A model generated the notes under the pieces. The model was not told the origin of the DNA and searched no databases. It worked only from the letters and a program-made list of their open reading frames with translations. Shown here piece by piece: positions 16,768 through 24,810 of a stretch of 38,552 bases of DNA. The stretch comes from PNAI01 sp964575715. Lineage in GTDB: Bacteria > Pseudomonadota > Alphaproteobacteria > Rhizobiales > Xanthobacteraceae. Every line of letters starts with the position of its first letter. Within the stretch, counting starts at the first letter, position 1. The stretch spans positions 1 to 38,552 of the forward strand of contig CAZNSG010000154.1 of assembly GCA_964575715.1 (NCBI GenBank), given 5' to 3'. Both the position numbers and the translations under genes were made by a program.

Positions 16768-17162
16768 GACTTTTCCTCGACAATCGCGGACCCGAATGCA
16801 GCGTTGATGCGCTGTTTCACGCGGGCGCGGAGATCGTTGGTCTGATAAACGCTGCGGGCAAGCTCGACAAAGCGCGGTCCGAAATCCTGCCGCGCCTCCA
16901 GCTCGCGGATTTCATCCTCGATCTCCCAAAGTGCCGCGTTGAGCGACTTTAGTTCCCGCGAATATGGTTTCATATCGGGAGTGTCCAGACCGGCGGTGCG
17001 CTTGAGTTTATCTAATATTTTGAGCTCATTGGAGACGTTACGTAATTTGCCACGGTCGGAAATGCGCTCCGATTTAATCTCGAGAATGGTGATTTTATCG
17101 ATCAATTCGCCGATGGCGATGGGCGCGAAGATTTGCGTTAAGGTTTTTTTCGAGTTTGGCAT
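16752..17162 (-). CDS. DUF6165 family protein, function unknown
   Basis: The protein has 136 residues, mostly charged and helical, with no signal peptide or membrane span. The N-terminal signature IAIGELIDKITILEIKSERI (residues 15-34) is what I recognise as the DUF6165 family; it recurs near LPS and glycan genes. Residues about 40-100 are rich in Leu, Glu and Lys with a heptad-like pattern (NELKILDKLKR, ELKSLNAALWEIEDEIRELEA), suggesting coiled coil. It is convergent with waaL (16-base overlap) and divergent from the family-9 transferase. No function is established that I know of; a cytoplasmic helper or regulator of LPS assembly is only a guess. Confidence 0.75.
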   Translation of the reverse strand: MPNSKKTLTQIFAPIAIGELIDKITILEIKSERISDRGKLRNVSNELKILDKLKRTAGLDTPDMKPYSRELKSLNAALWEIEDEIRELEARQDFGPRFVELARSVYQTNDLRARVKQRINAAFGSAIVEEKSYKGT

Positions 17163-17177
17163 CGATCGTTGCTTCGC

Positions 17178-17204
17178 TTACAAATAGCCCATTCGGTGTA
17201 TTAT
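17178..17204 (+). promoter_or_regulatory. Possible sigma70-type promoter upstream of the third family-9 glycosyltransferase
   Basis: TTACAA (17178-17183) is followed after 15 bases by TATTAT (17199-17204), which would give a leader of about 90 bases before the ATG at 17302. The region is AT-rich compared with the surroundings. The spacing is shorter than ideal. Confidence 0.3.
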
Positions 17205-17301
17205 GGCGGTTCAAATAGCAGGTCCGGGAAGCGGATTGCAACGCGTGTGAGCATTTAATCGGGAACGGGACGCGCACCGAGTACGACGGTACAAGGACAG
17301 C

Positions 17302-18450
17302 ATGAGCGTTGATTTCAATCTGCCCGAGCGGCCGCGAATTCTGGTCGTGACGCTGCGCCGTCTTGGCGATGTTTTGCTGACGACACCGTTGCTACGGACA
17401 CTGCGTAATGGTTTTCCAAATGCGATTTTGGATACGCTGGTATTTCGCGGCAGCGACCGCATTCTGCAGGGCAATCCCGACGTCGATCATGTGCTGACGA
17501 TGTCGGAGCGGCCTTCGGCAATTGAGTTATTGGCGACGATCGGGAGACTATGGCGGCGATACGATCTTGTCGTCTCAACCCAAGGCGGCGACCGTCCGAC
17601 GTTTTTTTCGCTGGTCGCAGGACGGCGGCGCGTTGGATTAGTGCCGCACGCGGGGCATGGCGAATGGTGGAAACGGCGGGTCTATCATCGTGCGGTCGCC
17701 GCAAAACCCGATTGCCACCGCGTCGAACACTTGTTTGGACTCGCGGACGCGCTTGGACTGGCTCGCCAGCTCGATATCGTATGTCCGCAGGGTTCATCAG
17801 CGGATGCGGTGGCTCCGAAGGGCGCCTATGCTGTGCTGCATGCCAATCCGCTCTACCGGTACAAGCGTTGGAACGACACGGGTTGGCGTCAACTTTCACG
17901 CGGGCTTGCCGAGCGCGGGCTGGCGGTCGTGGCAACGGAAGGCCGCGATCCGGCAGAACGCGCCTATGTCGATTCACTGTGGGGGAAAACAGAGTCCGTC
18001 ATTCGGGAGCGTGGCCAGCTTGATTGGTCAGGGCTTGCCGCGCTGCTGAAGGATGCGTCGGTTTATGTGGGGCCGGACACTTCGATGACGCATCTGGCGG
18101 CCGGCAGCGGCTGCGCGACAGTTGCGCTCTACGGCCCAACCAGCCCGCGGTTGATTGGGCCGTGGCCGGTGGGCGGTTTGACCGAGCCTTGGGCGCACGC
18201 CGGCACCATTCAACGGCGCGCAAATGTCTGGGTGGTACAGAATCCGTTGCCCTGCCTGCCATGCGAGAAACTCGGGTGCGATGGCCACCTCGACAGCCGT
18301 AGCCAGTGTCTGGACGAACTTTCCGCGAACCATGTGCTTGTCGCGGTCGATCAGGCGCTGGCCTGGTCGCGGGAGCGGGGAAGCGGGTGGCGCGGCGGTA
18401 GAAAGACCGGTATGGAGGGCGATATGCCGCTCCCCTCGGTGAAGCCATGA
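17302..18450 (+). CDS. Family 9 glycosyltransferase, heptosyltransferase III-like (WaaQ type)
   Basis: The protein has 382 residues. The start ILVVTLRRLGDVLLTTPLLRTLR is typical of WaaQ-type enzymes. Later come YAVLHANPLYRYKRWNDTGW (acceptor or phosphate site, near residues 175-194) and YVGPDTSMTHLAAGSGCATVALYGPTSP (core PDTSMTHLA, near residue 255). The C-terminus has a C-x2-C-x4-C-x9-C cluster (PCLPCEKLGC...C), similar to that of the WaaF here. It probably adds a further heptose or another ADP- or nucleotide-linked sugar to the core. AAGGA lies five bases before the ATG. It overlaps the next gene by four bases, so both are co-translated. Confidence 0.83.
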   Translation: MSVDFNLPERPRILVVTLRRLGDVLLTTPLLRTLRNGFPNAILDTLVFRGSDRILQGNPDVDHVLTMSERPSAIELLATIGRLWRRYDLVVSTQGGDRPTFFSLVAGRRRVGLVPHAGHGEWWKRRVYHRAVAAKPDCHRVEHLFGLADALGLARQLDIVCPQGSSADAVAPKGAYAVLHANPLYRYKRWNDTGWRQLSRGLAERGLAVVATEGRDPAERAYVDSLWGKTESVIRERGQLDWSGLAALLKDASVYVGPDTSMTHLAAGSGCATVALYGPTSPRLIGPWPVGGLTEPWAHAGTIQRRANVWVVQNPLPCLPCEKLGCDGHLDSRSQCLDELSANHVLVAVDQALAWSRERGSGWRGGRKTGMEGDMPLPSVKP

Positions 18451-20360
18451 TCCCGCACGCGAGGCTCACGCCGCGGCAATGGCTGATCGTGCTGCATGAT
18501 CTTGCCATCACGGCGGCCGCGATTATCGCGACCTTCTTCATCCGCTTCGAAGACGAGCAGTTGCGCATCCGCCTCGATGGGCTCGTGGTATTGCTGCCGC
18601 CCTTCGTCGTCTATGCCGGGTTCGTCTATTTTGCCTTTGGACTGTACAAGGCGAAATGGCGATTTGCCTCGCTGCCGGATCTCAACAATATTTTTCGTGC
18701 TTCGAGCGTGCTGGCAGTGTCGCTGCTGGTGTTGGATTACATCCTGCTGTCGCCGAATTTTTACGGCACGTTCTATTTCGGCAAGATCACGATCATTCTC
18801 TACTGGTTTCTGCAGATGGCGTTCCTGGGCGGGCCGCGCGTCGCCTACCGCTACTTCCACTTTACGCGCATTCGGCAAAAGGCCATGGCGGGTGAATCCG
18901 CTCCGACGCTGATTCTCGGCCGCGCAGCCGATGCCGAAGTGCTGTTGCGGGCGATCGAGAGCGGTGCGGTAAAAAAAATCTGGCCGGTCGGCATCCTCTC
19001 GCCCTCGGCATCCGATCAAGGCCAGTCGATCCGCGGCATTGCCGTCGAAGGTTACTTCGGCCAGATCGAGAGCATTGTTGGCGATCTGGCAGCGCGCGGC
19101 ACAAGGGTCGCGCGGGTGGTGCTCACGCCTTCCGCCTTGGCGCCGGAGGCCATGCCCGAAGCGGTTCTGATGCAGGCGCGCCGGCTGGGATTGATCACGA
19201 GCCGGCTGCCGGCCCTCGACGAGGGCGGCGAAGCGCTGCGGCTCGCCCCGGTCGCGGTGGAGGATCTCCTGCTGCGGCCGAGTGTGCGGATCGACTACCG
19301 GCGACTGGAAACCTTCATGCAGGGCAAGTCGGTGGTCGTCACCGGCGGCGGCGGCTCGATCGGCGCTGAGATCAGCGACCGCGTCATCGCCTTCGGCGCC
19401 GCGCGGCTGCTGATGATCGAAAACTCCGAGCCCGCGCTCTATGCCGTGCAGGAGAAGCTGGCGACCAAGCAGGCGCCAGCGCTCGTCGCCGGCCGGCTCG
19501 CCGACGTGCGCGATCGCGACCGCATCTTCCGCCTGCTGGCCGATTTCAAGCCGGACATCGTGTTTCACGCCGCCGCGCTCAAGCATGTCCCGCTGCTCGA
19601 ACAGGATTGGGGCGAGGCCGTCAAAACCAACGTCTTCGGCTCGATCAACGTCGCCGATGCAGCCGCGGCCGCGGGCGCGGCAGCCATGGTCATGATCTCG
19701 ACCGACAAGGCAATCGAACCGGTTTCAATGCTGGGCGCGACCAAGCGCTTTGCCGAGATGTATTGCCAGGCGCTCGACGCCGAATCCGTGCGTCGCGGCG
19801 TTGGTGGCCGCGCCGTCATGCGTCTGATCGCCGTGCGATTCGGCAATGTGCTGGCCTCCAATGGATCGGTGGTGCCGAAATTCAAGGCGCAGATCGAAGC
19901 CGGCGGCCCGGTGACCGTCACGCATCCCGATATGGTGCGCTACTTCATGACGATCCGCGAGGCGTGCGACCTCGTCGTGACCGCGGCCAGCCACGCGCTG
20001 TCGCCGGAGCCCACCAATGTATCGGTTTACGTTCTCAACATGGGGCAGCCGGTGAAGATCGTCGATCTTGCCGAACGATTGATCCGTCTGAGCGGGCTGG
20101 AACCGGGCCGCGATGTCGACATCGTGTTCACCGGCATTCGCCCGGGGGAGCGGCTGCACGAGATATTATTCACGCGTGAAGAAGACAGTTTGGAAATTGG
20201 AATTGCCGGCATCGTTGCCGCAAAACCTTCGCATCCGTCGCTCGAAGCCATGCGCGGCTGGCTGGCGACGCTCGAGCAGGCGCTCGTACGCGAGGAACGC
20301 CCGGCGATCTATCGCGTGTTGCGCGACGCGGTGCCGGACTTCCGCGGCGAGGTCGCCTGA
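18447..20360 (+). CDS. Membrane nucleotide-sugar 4,6-dehydratase, WbpM/CapD-like
   Basis: The protein has 637 residues, the long form. An N-terminal membrane domain of four helices (about residues 10-130) and a first Rossmann-like domain with a CoA-binding-type fold precede the catalytic SDR domain (about 290-590). That domain has TGGGGSIGAEI, ENSEPALYAVQEKL, FHAAALKHVPLLE and STDKAIEPVSMLGATKRFAE, where Met stands in place of the usual SDR Tyr. This Met-x3-Lys is known for WbpM-type enzymes, which convert UDP-GlcNAc to UDP-4-keto-6-deoxy-GlcNAc. The WbpV-like reductase and WbpL-like transferase encoded convergently would use its product. It overlaps the preceding gene by four bases and the convergent reductase gene by 52. 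Confidence 0.88.
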   Translation: MIPHARLTPRQWLIVLHDLAITAAAIIATFFIRFEDEQLRIRLDGLVVLLPPFVVYAGFVYFAFGLYKAKWRFASLPDLNNIFRASSVLAVSLLVLDYILLSPNFYGTFYFGKITIILYWFLQMAFLGGPRVAYRYFHFTRIRQKAMAGESAPTLILGRAADAEVLLRAIESGAVKKIWPVGILSPSASDQGQSIRGIAVEGYFGQIESIVGDLAARGTRVARVVLTPSALAPEAMPEAVLMQARRLGLITSRLPALDEGGEALRLAPVAVEDLLLRPSVRIDYRRLETFMQGKSVVVTGGGGSIGAEISDRVIAFGAARLLMIENSEPALYAVQEKLATKQAPALVAGRLADVRDRDRIFRLLADFKPDIVFHAAALKHVPLLEQDWGEAVKTNVFGSINVADAAAAAGAAAMVMISTDKAIEPVSMLGATKRFAEMYCQALDAESVRRGVGGRAVMRLIAVRFGNVLASNGSVVPKFKAQIEAGGPVTVTHPDMVRYFMTIREACDLVVTAASHALSPEPTNVSVYVLNMGQPVKIVDLAERLIRLSGLEPGRDVDIVFTGIRPGERLHEILFTREEDSLEIGIAGIVAAKPSHPSLEAMRGWLATLEQALVREERPAIYRVLRDAVPDFRGEVA

Positions 20361-21268
20361 ACCATCGCGGCTAGACCGGCGCGGGTATCGACGGGCGGAA
20401 GCCAGCCGGCGAGCAGAAGTCTTTTCGGGTCGGCCACCAGCTCGCCGCCCAGCCTATCCCATACATCCGTCTGGTGCAGTGCCTTGAGCGCCATCGCAAT
20501 GAGCGCGGGAGGAACCGGCACGAGCAGCGGCGAGCGCGCCTGCCCCGCGCGCAAGGCGGCGATAATTTCCACAAGCGAAAGCGGTATCGGGTCGGCCACG
20601 ACATAGGTCTCACCGATGGTCACCGGCGCATCGAGCGCAAGGCGAATGGCGGCGATCAGATTTTGCCGCGCCAACAATGAATGGCGATTGGTAAAGCTGC
20701 CGAACGGCAACGGCCATGGCGATCGCGCGAGTTGCATCAGGCGGGCGAGATTGCCCTTAACGCCGGCACCGTAAACGAGTACAGGGCGCAGAATTGTGAA
20801 CGGCACCTCGGCGGCGCGTATCGCCGCTTCGGCGGCAAGCTTGGAGCGGCCATAGGCATCGGTCGGTTGCGGCGGGTCGGCTTCGGTGAGGGGATGATTG
20901 CCGGTCGGGCCGCTCTGGGCGCGGATGGATGAAATGAAAACAAGACGGCGGATGCCGGCGGCGCGCGCGGCAGCGGCGAGTTCGGCCGTGGCCAGGCGAT
21001 TGATGCGATCATAGGTCTGTTCGGCAGTTCCCTTGCCTGCATGCGCGATGCCGGCGAGATGAACCACCGTATCCATGTCCTTGAGGAGCAGCCGCCATTC
21101 CACCGGCCGGGTCAGATCGGAGACCGCGACCACCTCGACTTCGCGCCGAAAAACATCCGCCGGCTGGCGCATGGCGGCGCGGACGCGATGACCGGCAACG
21201 CTGAGTTCCTCGACCAAGGCGCGGCCAATGAAGCCGGAGGCGCCGGTGACCAGCACGCGCGCGCTCAT
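20309..21268 (-). CDS. NAD-dependent epimerase/reductase, WbpV/WreQ-like
   Basis: The protein has 319 residues, an extended SDR. The cofactor motif VLVTGASGFIGRALVEEL starts at residue 5; VVHLAGIAH, FISSIRAQSG and the catalytic DAYGRSKLAAE (about residues 138-148) follow, and later TILRPVLVYGAGVKGN. This pattern fits WbpV-type proteins, which reduce the 4-keto group made by WbpM to give UDP-N-acetyl-fucosamine or -quinovosamine; in Rhizobium etli WreQ does the latter. Plain UDP-glucose 4-epimerase activity cannot be excluded. It overlaps wbpL-like by four bases (ATG in the stop region), so the two are coupled. Its last 17 codons lie opposite the end of the dehydratase gene. Confidence 0.82.
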   Translation of the reverse strand: MSARVLVTGASGFIGRALVEELSVAGHRVRAAMRQPADVFRREVEVVAVSDLTRPVEWRLLLKDMDTVVHLAGIAHAGKGTAEQTYDRINRLATAELAAAARAAGIRRLVFISSIRAQSGPTGNHPLTEADPPQPTDAYGRSKLAAEAAIRAAEVPFTILRPVLVYGAGVKGNLARLMQLARSPWPLPFGSFTNRHSLLARQNLIAAIRLALDAPVTIGETYVVADPIPLSLVEIIAALRAGQARSPLLVPVPPALIAMALKALHQTDVWDRLGGELVADPKRLLLAGWLPPVDTRAGLAAMVQATSPRKSGTASRNTR

Positions 21269-22323
21269 CGCTTGCCTCGTGCGAAGACGAATAACAGCCA
21301 GCCAACGAGCAAGGCGGAAGCGGCAAGCGCGGCAATCGCGCTCGCAAGCCCGGGTATGAGCGCGGTCAAGAGCGCGAGCGCAATGAGTGCGAGGTTGACG
21401 GCGAATACGCGCGCGATCACTTCCGACACGCTGAAACCGCGATCGGTTGCTTGCTGATAGAAATGGGAGCGGTGGGCGTGCCAGAAGGGTTCGCCGTTAA
21501 GCAGCCGCCGCAGCAGCGTCAGCGTGGTGTCGGCAAGATAATAAAGCGGCAGGATCAATGCCGCGGCCAGATGGCCGCTTCCAGCCGTAAGCACGAGAAG
21601 CCACAGCAGCAGCAGGCCAATCGGCAGACTGCCGACATCGCCCAGAAACAGCCGCGCCACCGGGCGGTTGAACGGTGCAAAACCCAGCATGGCGCCGCAA
21701 AGTGCAAGCGCGACCACCATGCCCGGTGCAGGCAAGGCGCCAAAAAGCAACCCGATCAGCACGAGGCCGCCGATGACCGGAACGACCTCGGCCACCGTCA
21801 TCCAATCGATGCCGTCCATGAAATTGACCAGGTTGACGAACCATACGCCGGCAAGCAGCAGCAGCATGCGCTCGATCCACCACGGCAGCAGCGGGACCGC
21901 ATGCAGGTCGGCCGGAAGCGCGGCAATCACGATGGCAACTGAAATCGTCTGCAACAGAAGCCGCGGTGCAATCGCAATCGTGCGGATATCGTCGATGGCG
22001 CCGATGAGGGCGATCAAGACGGTGGCGGCGAACACCGGCCACAGCCGTGCTGTCACGTCCGGGCCGAACATCCCTCCGGTGGTTACGATGATGACGGTGA
22101 GACCAACGGTTGCGATCACGACCGCGATTCCGCCGCCCTGCGGCGTCGGCGTGGCGTGGGAGGAGCGCGCGTTCGGCCGCGCCAGCGCATAGCGCTGCAA
22201 CCAGGGCCGCAACAGCACGACCAAGACGTTGCAAGCGATTGCGGCGCCGATCAGCAGGCCAAGCCCGCCGGCAATCCGCCATGTCTCGATGCCGCTGATC
22301 ATGAGCATTTGACTATCGGTCAA
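21265..22323 (-). CDS. Undecaprenyl-phosphate sugar-1-phosphate transferase, WbpL/WecA family
   Basis: The protein has 352 residues with about ten membrane helices, a polyprenyl-phosphate N-acetylhexosamine-1-phosphate transferase. Conserved cytoplasmic sites are seen: RSSHATPTPQGGGIAVV (about residues 53-69), the metal-binding IGAIDDIRTI (about 106-115), NLVNFMDGIDWMT (about 163-175), FLGDVGSLPIG and the basic HAHRSHFYQQATDRG. It starts O-antigen synthesis by moving a HexNAc-1-phosphate, here probably the 6-deoxy sugar made by the neighbouring WbpM/WbpV-like pair, onto undecaprenyl phosphate. The P. aeruginosa WbpL and R. etli WreU enzymes play this role. WecA with GlcNAc is an alternative. 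Methionines at residues 6 and 8 are other possible starts. Confidence 0.86.
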   Translation of the reverse strand: MTDSQMLMISGIETWRIAGGLGLLIGAAIACNVLVVLLRPWLQRYALARPNARSSHATPTPQGGGIAVVIATVGLTVIIVTTGGMFGPDVTARLWPVFAATVLIALIGAIDDIRTIAIAPRLLLQTISVAIVIAALPADLHAVPLLPWWIERMLLLLAGVWFVNLVNFMDGIDWMTVAEVVPVIGGLVLIGLLFGALPAPGMVVALALCGAMLGFAPFNRPVARLFLGDVGSLPIGLLLLWLLVLTAGSGHLAAALILPLYYLADTTLTLLRRLLNGEPFWHAHRSHFYQQATDRGFSVSEVIARVFAVNLALIALALLTALIPGLASAIAALAASALLVGWLLFVFARGKR

Positions 22324-22350
22324 GCCTTTCGCAGCGATCGCGCTGCGGGT

Positions 22351-23535
22351 CTAATTCGGCACACCTACACTGACAAAACGGCGGTAAAGATCAACGGTGT
22401 GCCGGCCGATTATTTCGGCTGAAAAACGCTCGACGACGAGGCGCCGCGCCGCCGCGCCAAAGCGCATGCGCAGTTCCTGCGATGCCGCAAGCTTGCCGAT
22501 CGCCACGGAAAGCGCGGGGGCGTCATCGGCGGGCACCAGAAGGCCGGTCTCCTGCGGCAGCACGATTTCCCGGCAGCCCGGGACGTCGGTCGCCACCATG
22601 GGGCGCCCACAGGCGGCGGCTTCGAGCAGGCTTTTCGGCAGGCCTTCGCGGCGCGAGGGCAACGCGGCGATATGGGCGCGCGCCCACAATGCGGCGATGT
22701 CATCCACATGGCCAAGCCAGGTGATGCCGGGCTCGCGGTTGAATTGCGCCGCTTCCTGTTCGCTCACAGATGCGGGATTGGCCGGGTCGGGAGTGCCGGC
22801 GATCAGCAATTCGATGTTTGAGTTTGAGCCGCGCAGCAGTCGATGGGCGTTCACCAGCGTGCGGATGCCCTTGTCGTCGAGCAGTCGCCCGACAAAGGCA
22901 ACGGTCGGCGGTCCCGCCGGTTCGGGCTGCGGTTGCAGCACGTCGGTGTCGACGCCGGAGCCGGGGATGATAACGATGTGATTGGGATCAATGCCAAGCG
23001 CCAGAAGACTTTTCCGATCGTCGGGATTTTGCACCAGCGCAATGGATGTCGGGCGATTGACCAGAGCGCGCAGCAGGATCCCGATCAATGCACGCAAGGC
23101 GCGCGTGCGCAGGCTGTTCGAAATGAACGTGTGACCAAATCCGGTGAGCGCATTAATCCGCGCACCCGGCCGGCCGATCGCGGCGAGCGATCCAAGGATG
23201 GATGCTTGCAACGCCACATGATGGGTGATCGACGGCGCGACCTGCCGTTGAATTCGGCGCAGCGCGGCAATGGTGCGCAGCGCGGCAATCAATGACAATC
23301 TGCCGCGGACAAATGGAACCGGATGGGCGGCGAAGCCTTCCGATTCGATTGCCGCGGCTCCGTCCACGATCCGGGTCGCGAGATGAACCTCGAAACCCGC
23401 CGCGCGCGCGGCGCGCGCCATCGGCAGGCGGTGCGAGAGAAAATACCAATCCTCGGTCACGACATAGAGCAGGCGCGGCGCGGATGCGCGCCCGGATTCT
23501 GCGGTCGATACGCCCTCGTTCATGGATGGAGCCAA
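22351..23535 (-). CDS. Family 4 glycosyltransferase
   Basis: The protein has 394 residues, GT-B fold. After a loose 18-residue N-terminus comes RLLYVVTEDWYFLSHRLPMA, typical of O-antigen transferases that act just after lipid-linked initiation. Further motifs are INALTGFGHTF, VIIPGSGVDTDVL, TVAFVGRLLDDKGI (about residues 210-223) and the donor-binding E-x7-E in SRREGLPKSLLEAAACGRP (about 296-314). It probably adds the second sugar of the O-unit on the cytoplasmic face. It lies 27 bases upstream of wbpL-like and 30 downstream of kdsD in one operon. The start may be Met5. The sugar donor is unknown. Confidence 0.86.
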   Translation of the reverse strand: MAPSMNEGVSTAESGRASAPRLLYVVTEDWYFLSHRLPMARAARAAGFEVHLATRIVDGAAAIESEGFAAHPVPFVRGRLSLIAALRTIAALRRIQRQVAPSITHHVALQASILGSLAAIGRPGARINALTGFGHTFISNSLRTRALRALIGILLRALVNRPTSIALVQNPDDRKSLLALGIDPNHIVIIPGSGVDTDVLQPQPEPAGPPTVAFVGRLLDDKGIRTLVNAHRLLRGSNSNIELLIAGTPDPANPASVSEQEAAQFNREPGITWLGHVDDIAALWARAHIAALPSRREGLPKSLLEAAACGRPMVATDVPGCREIVLPQETGLLVPADDAPALSVAIGKLAASQELRMRFGAAARRLVVERFSAEIIGRHTVDLYRRFVSVGVPN

Positions 23536-23565
23536 AGCTCGCCGCGCTGCATTGGGAGCCCGCTG

Positions 23566-24579
23566 CTAGGCAACTCCGGCCCGCAACAGGTCGTGGAAAT
23601 GCACGATACCGACGGGCTTGCCGGCCTCCACCACCATCAGAGCGGTGATCTTCGTGGCATTGATCAATTCAAGCGTCTCGCTGGCAAGCTGATCGGGCCG
23701 AATCGTCTTTGGATTCCTGGTCATGACATCCTCGACGCGGGCAGCGAGCAGATCGGCGCGCATGTGCCGGCGCAGATCGCCATCGGTGATGATGCCGGCG
23801 AGCTGCCCGCCCGTATCGGTGATGCCGATGCAGCCAAATCCCTTGGCGGTCATTTCGACGATGGCATCGGACATGCGGGTGCCGAGCGGGGTAAGCGGTA
23901 CGGCGGTCCCGGTGTGCATAAGGTCACGCACGAATTTGAGCAGCGCTCCGAGGCGTCCGGCTGGATGCAGGATGCCGAAGTCGACAGCCGTGAACCCGCG
24001 GCTTTCCAGTAGCGTAATGGCGAGCGCATCGCCCAGCACAAGCTGCATGAGCGAGGAGGTGGTGGGCGCGAGGTTGTGCGGGCAAGCTTCGCGGGCCTGC
24101 GGCATTGCCAAGACCACATCGGCTGATTGTCCCAGCGTGCTCTTGGCGTCCGCGGTGATGGCGATCAGTCCAATGCGAAAGCGGCGCGAATAATCGAGCA
24201 GGCTTTTTAGCTCTGCGGTCTCGCCCGACCAGGAGAGCACCATGATGACGTCATCGGCGGTGATCATGCCAAGGTCGCCGTGGCTGGCTTCGCCGGGATG
24301 GACGAAGAAGGCCGGAGTGCCGGTGGATGCGAAAGTGGCCGCGATCTTGCGGCCGACATGCCCGGACTTGCCCATGCCGGTGACGATCACGCGGCCACGC
24401 GCGGAGCGGATCAACTCGACCGCGGCAATGAATGATTGACCGAGCCCGTCGTGAATTGCCGCCGAGAGCGCGTGGATACCACTGGCCTCGGCTTCGAGCG
24501 TGCGCAGCGCAGATTCGATGAAAGCGCTCGCATGCGTACTCATCGCTTGCTTTTCGTTTCGCACGTGCGGTTCGGCCAT
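23566..24579 (-). CDS. kdsD: D-arabinose 5-phosphate isomerase, KpsF/GutQ type
   Basis: The protein has 337 residues with the standard layout: a SIS domain (about residues 45-180; GRVIVTGMGKSGHVGRKIA, FFVHPGEASHGDLGMI, LSWSGETAELKSLL) and two CBS domains (about 215-335; HTGTAVPLTP and EDVMTRNPKTIRPD). It makes arabinose 5-phosphate from ribulose 5-phosphate, the first committed step of Kdo synthesis. Placement at the head of an O-antigen operon is plausible, though many species keep it with other kds genes, so it may be one of two copies. The start may be Met13 (24543); neither has a clear ribosome site. Upstream, 231 bases separate it from the flippase-like gene. Confidence 0.9.
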   Translation of the reverse strand: MAEPHVRNEKQAMSTHASAFIESALRTLEAEASGIHALSAAIHDGLGQSFIAAVELIRSARGRVIVTGMGKSGHVGRKIAATFASTGTPAFFVHPGEASHGDLGMITADDVIMVLSWSGETAELKSLLDYSRRFRIGLIAITADAKSTLGQSADVVLAMPQAREACPHNLAPTTSSLMQLVLGDALAITLLESRGFTAVDFGILHPAGRLGALLKFVRDLMHTGTAVPLTPLGTRMSDAIVEMTAKGFGCIGITDTGGQLAGIITDGDLRRHMRADLLAARVEDVMTRNPKTIRPDQLASETLELINATKITALMVVEAGKPVGIVHFHDLLRAGVA

Positions 24580-24810
24580 GCGGGCTTAATCCAAATCGCT
24601 GGGCGTTTATCGTGGAGAAGGTCACATAGCATGGAAACCGGAGGTGACCGAGTCGCGCGCAAAACAGATAAATACATAAGTAAAATCAATGAGTTGACTG
24701 CAATCGCGAGGACGTTCAGATTAACCATTGTAGCGCGGAGGCACGCATTGACGGCGGACCAAGCGCAAGTCGGCGCGGCCGCTGGGGTGGGCAAATATTC
24801 AATGCAGAGA

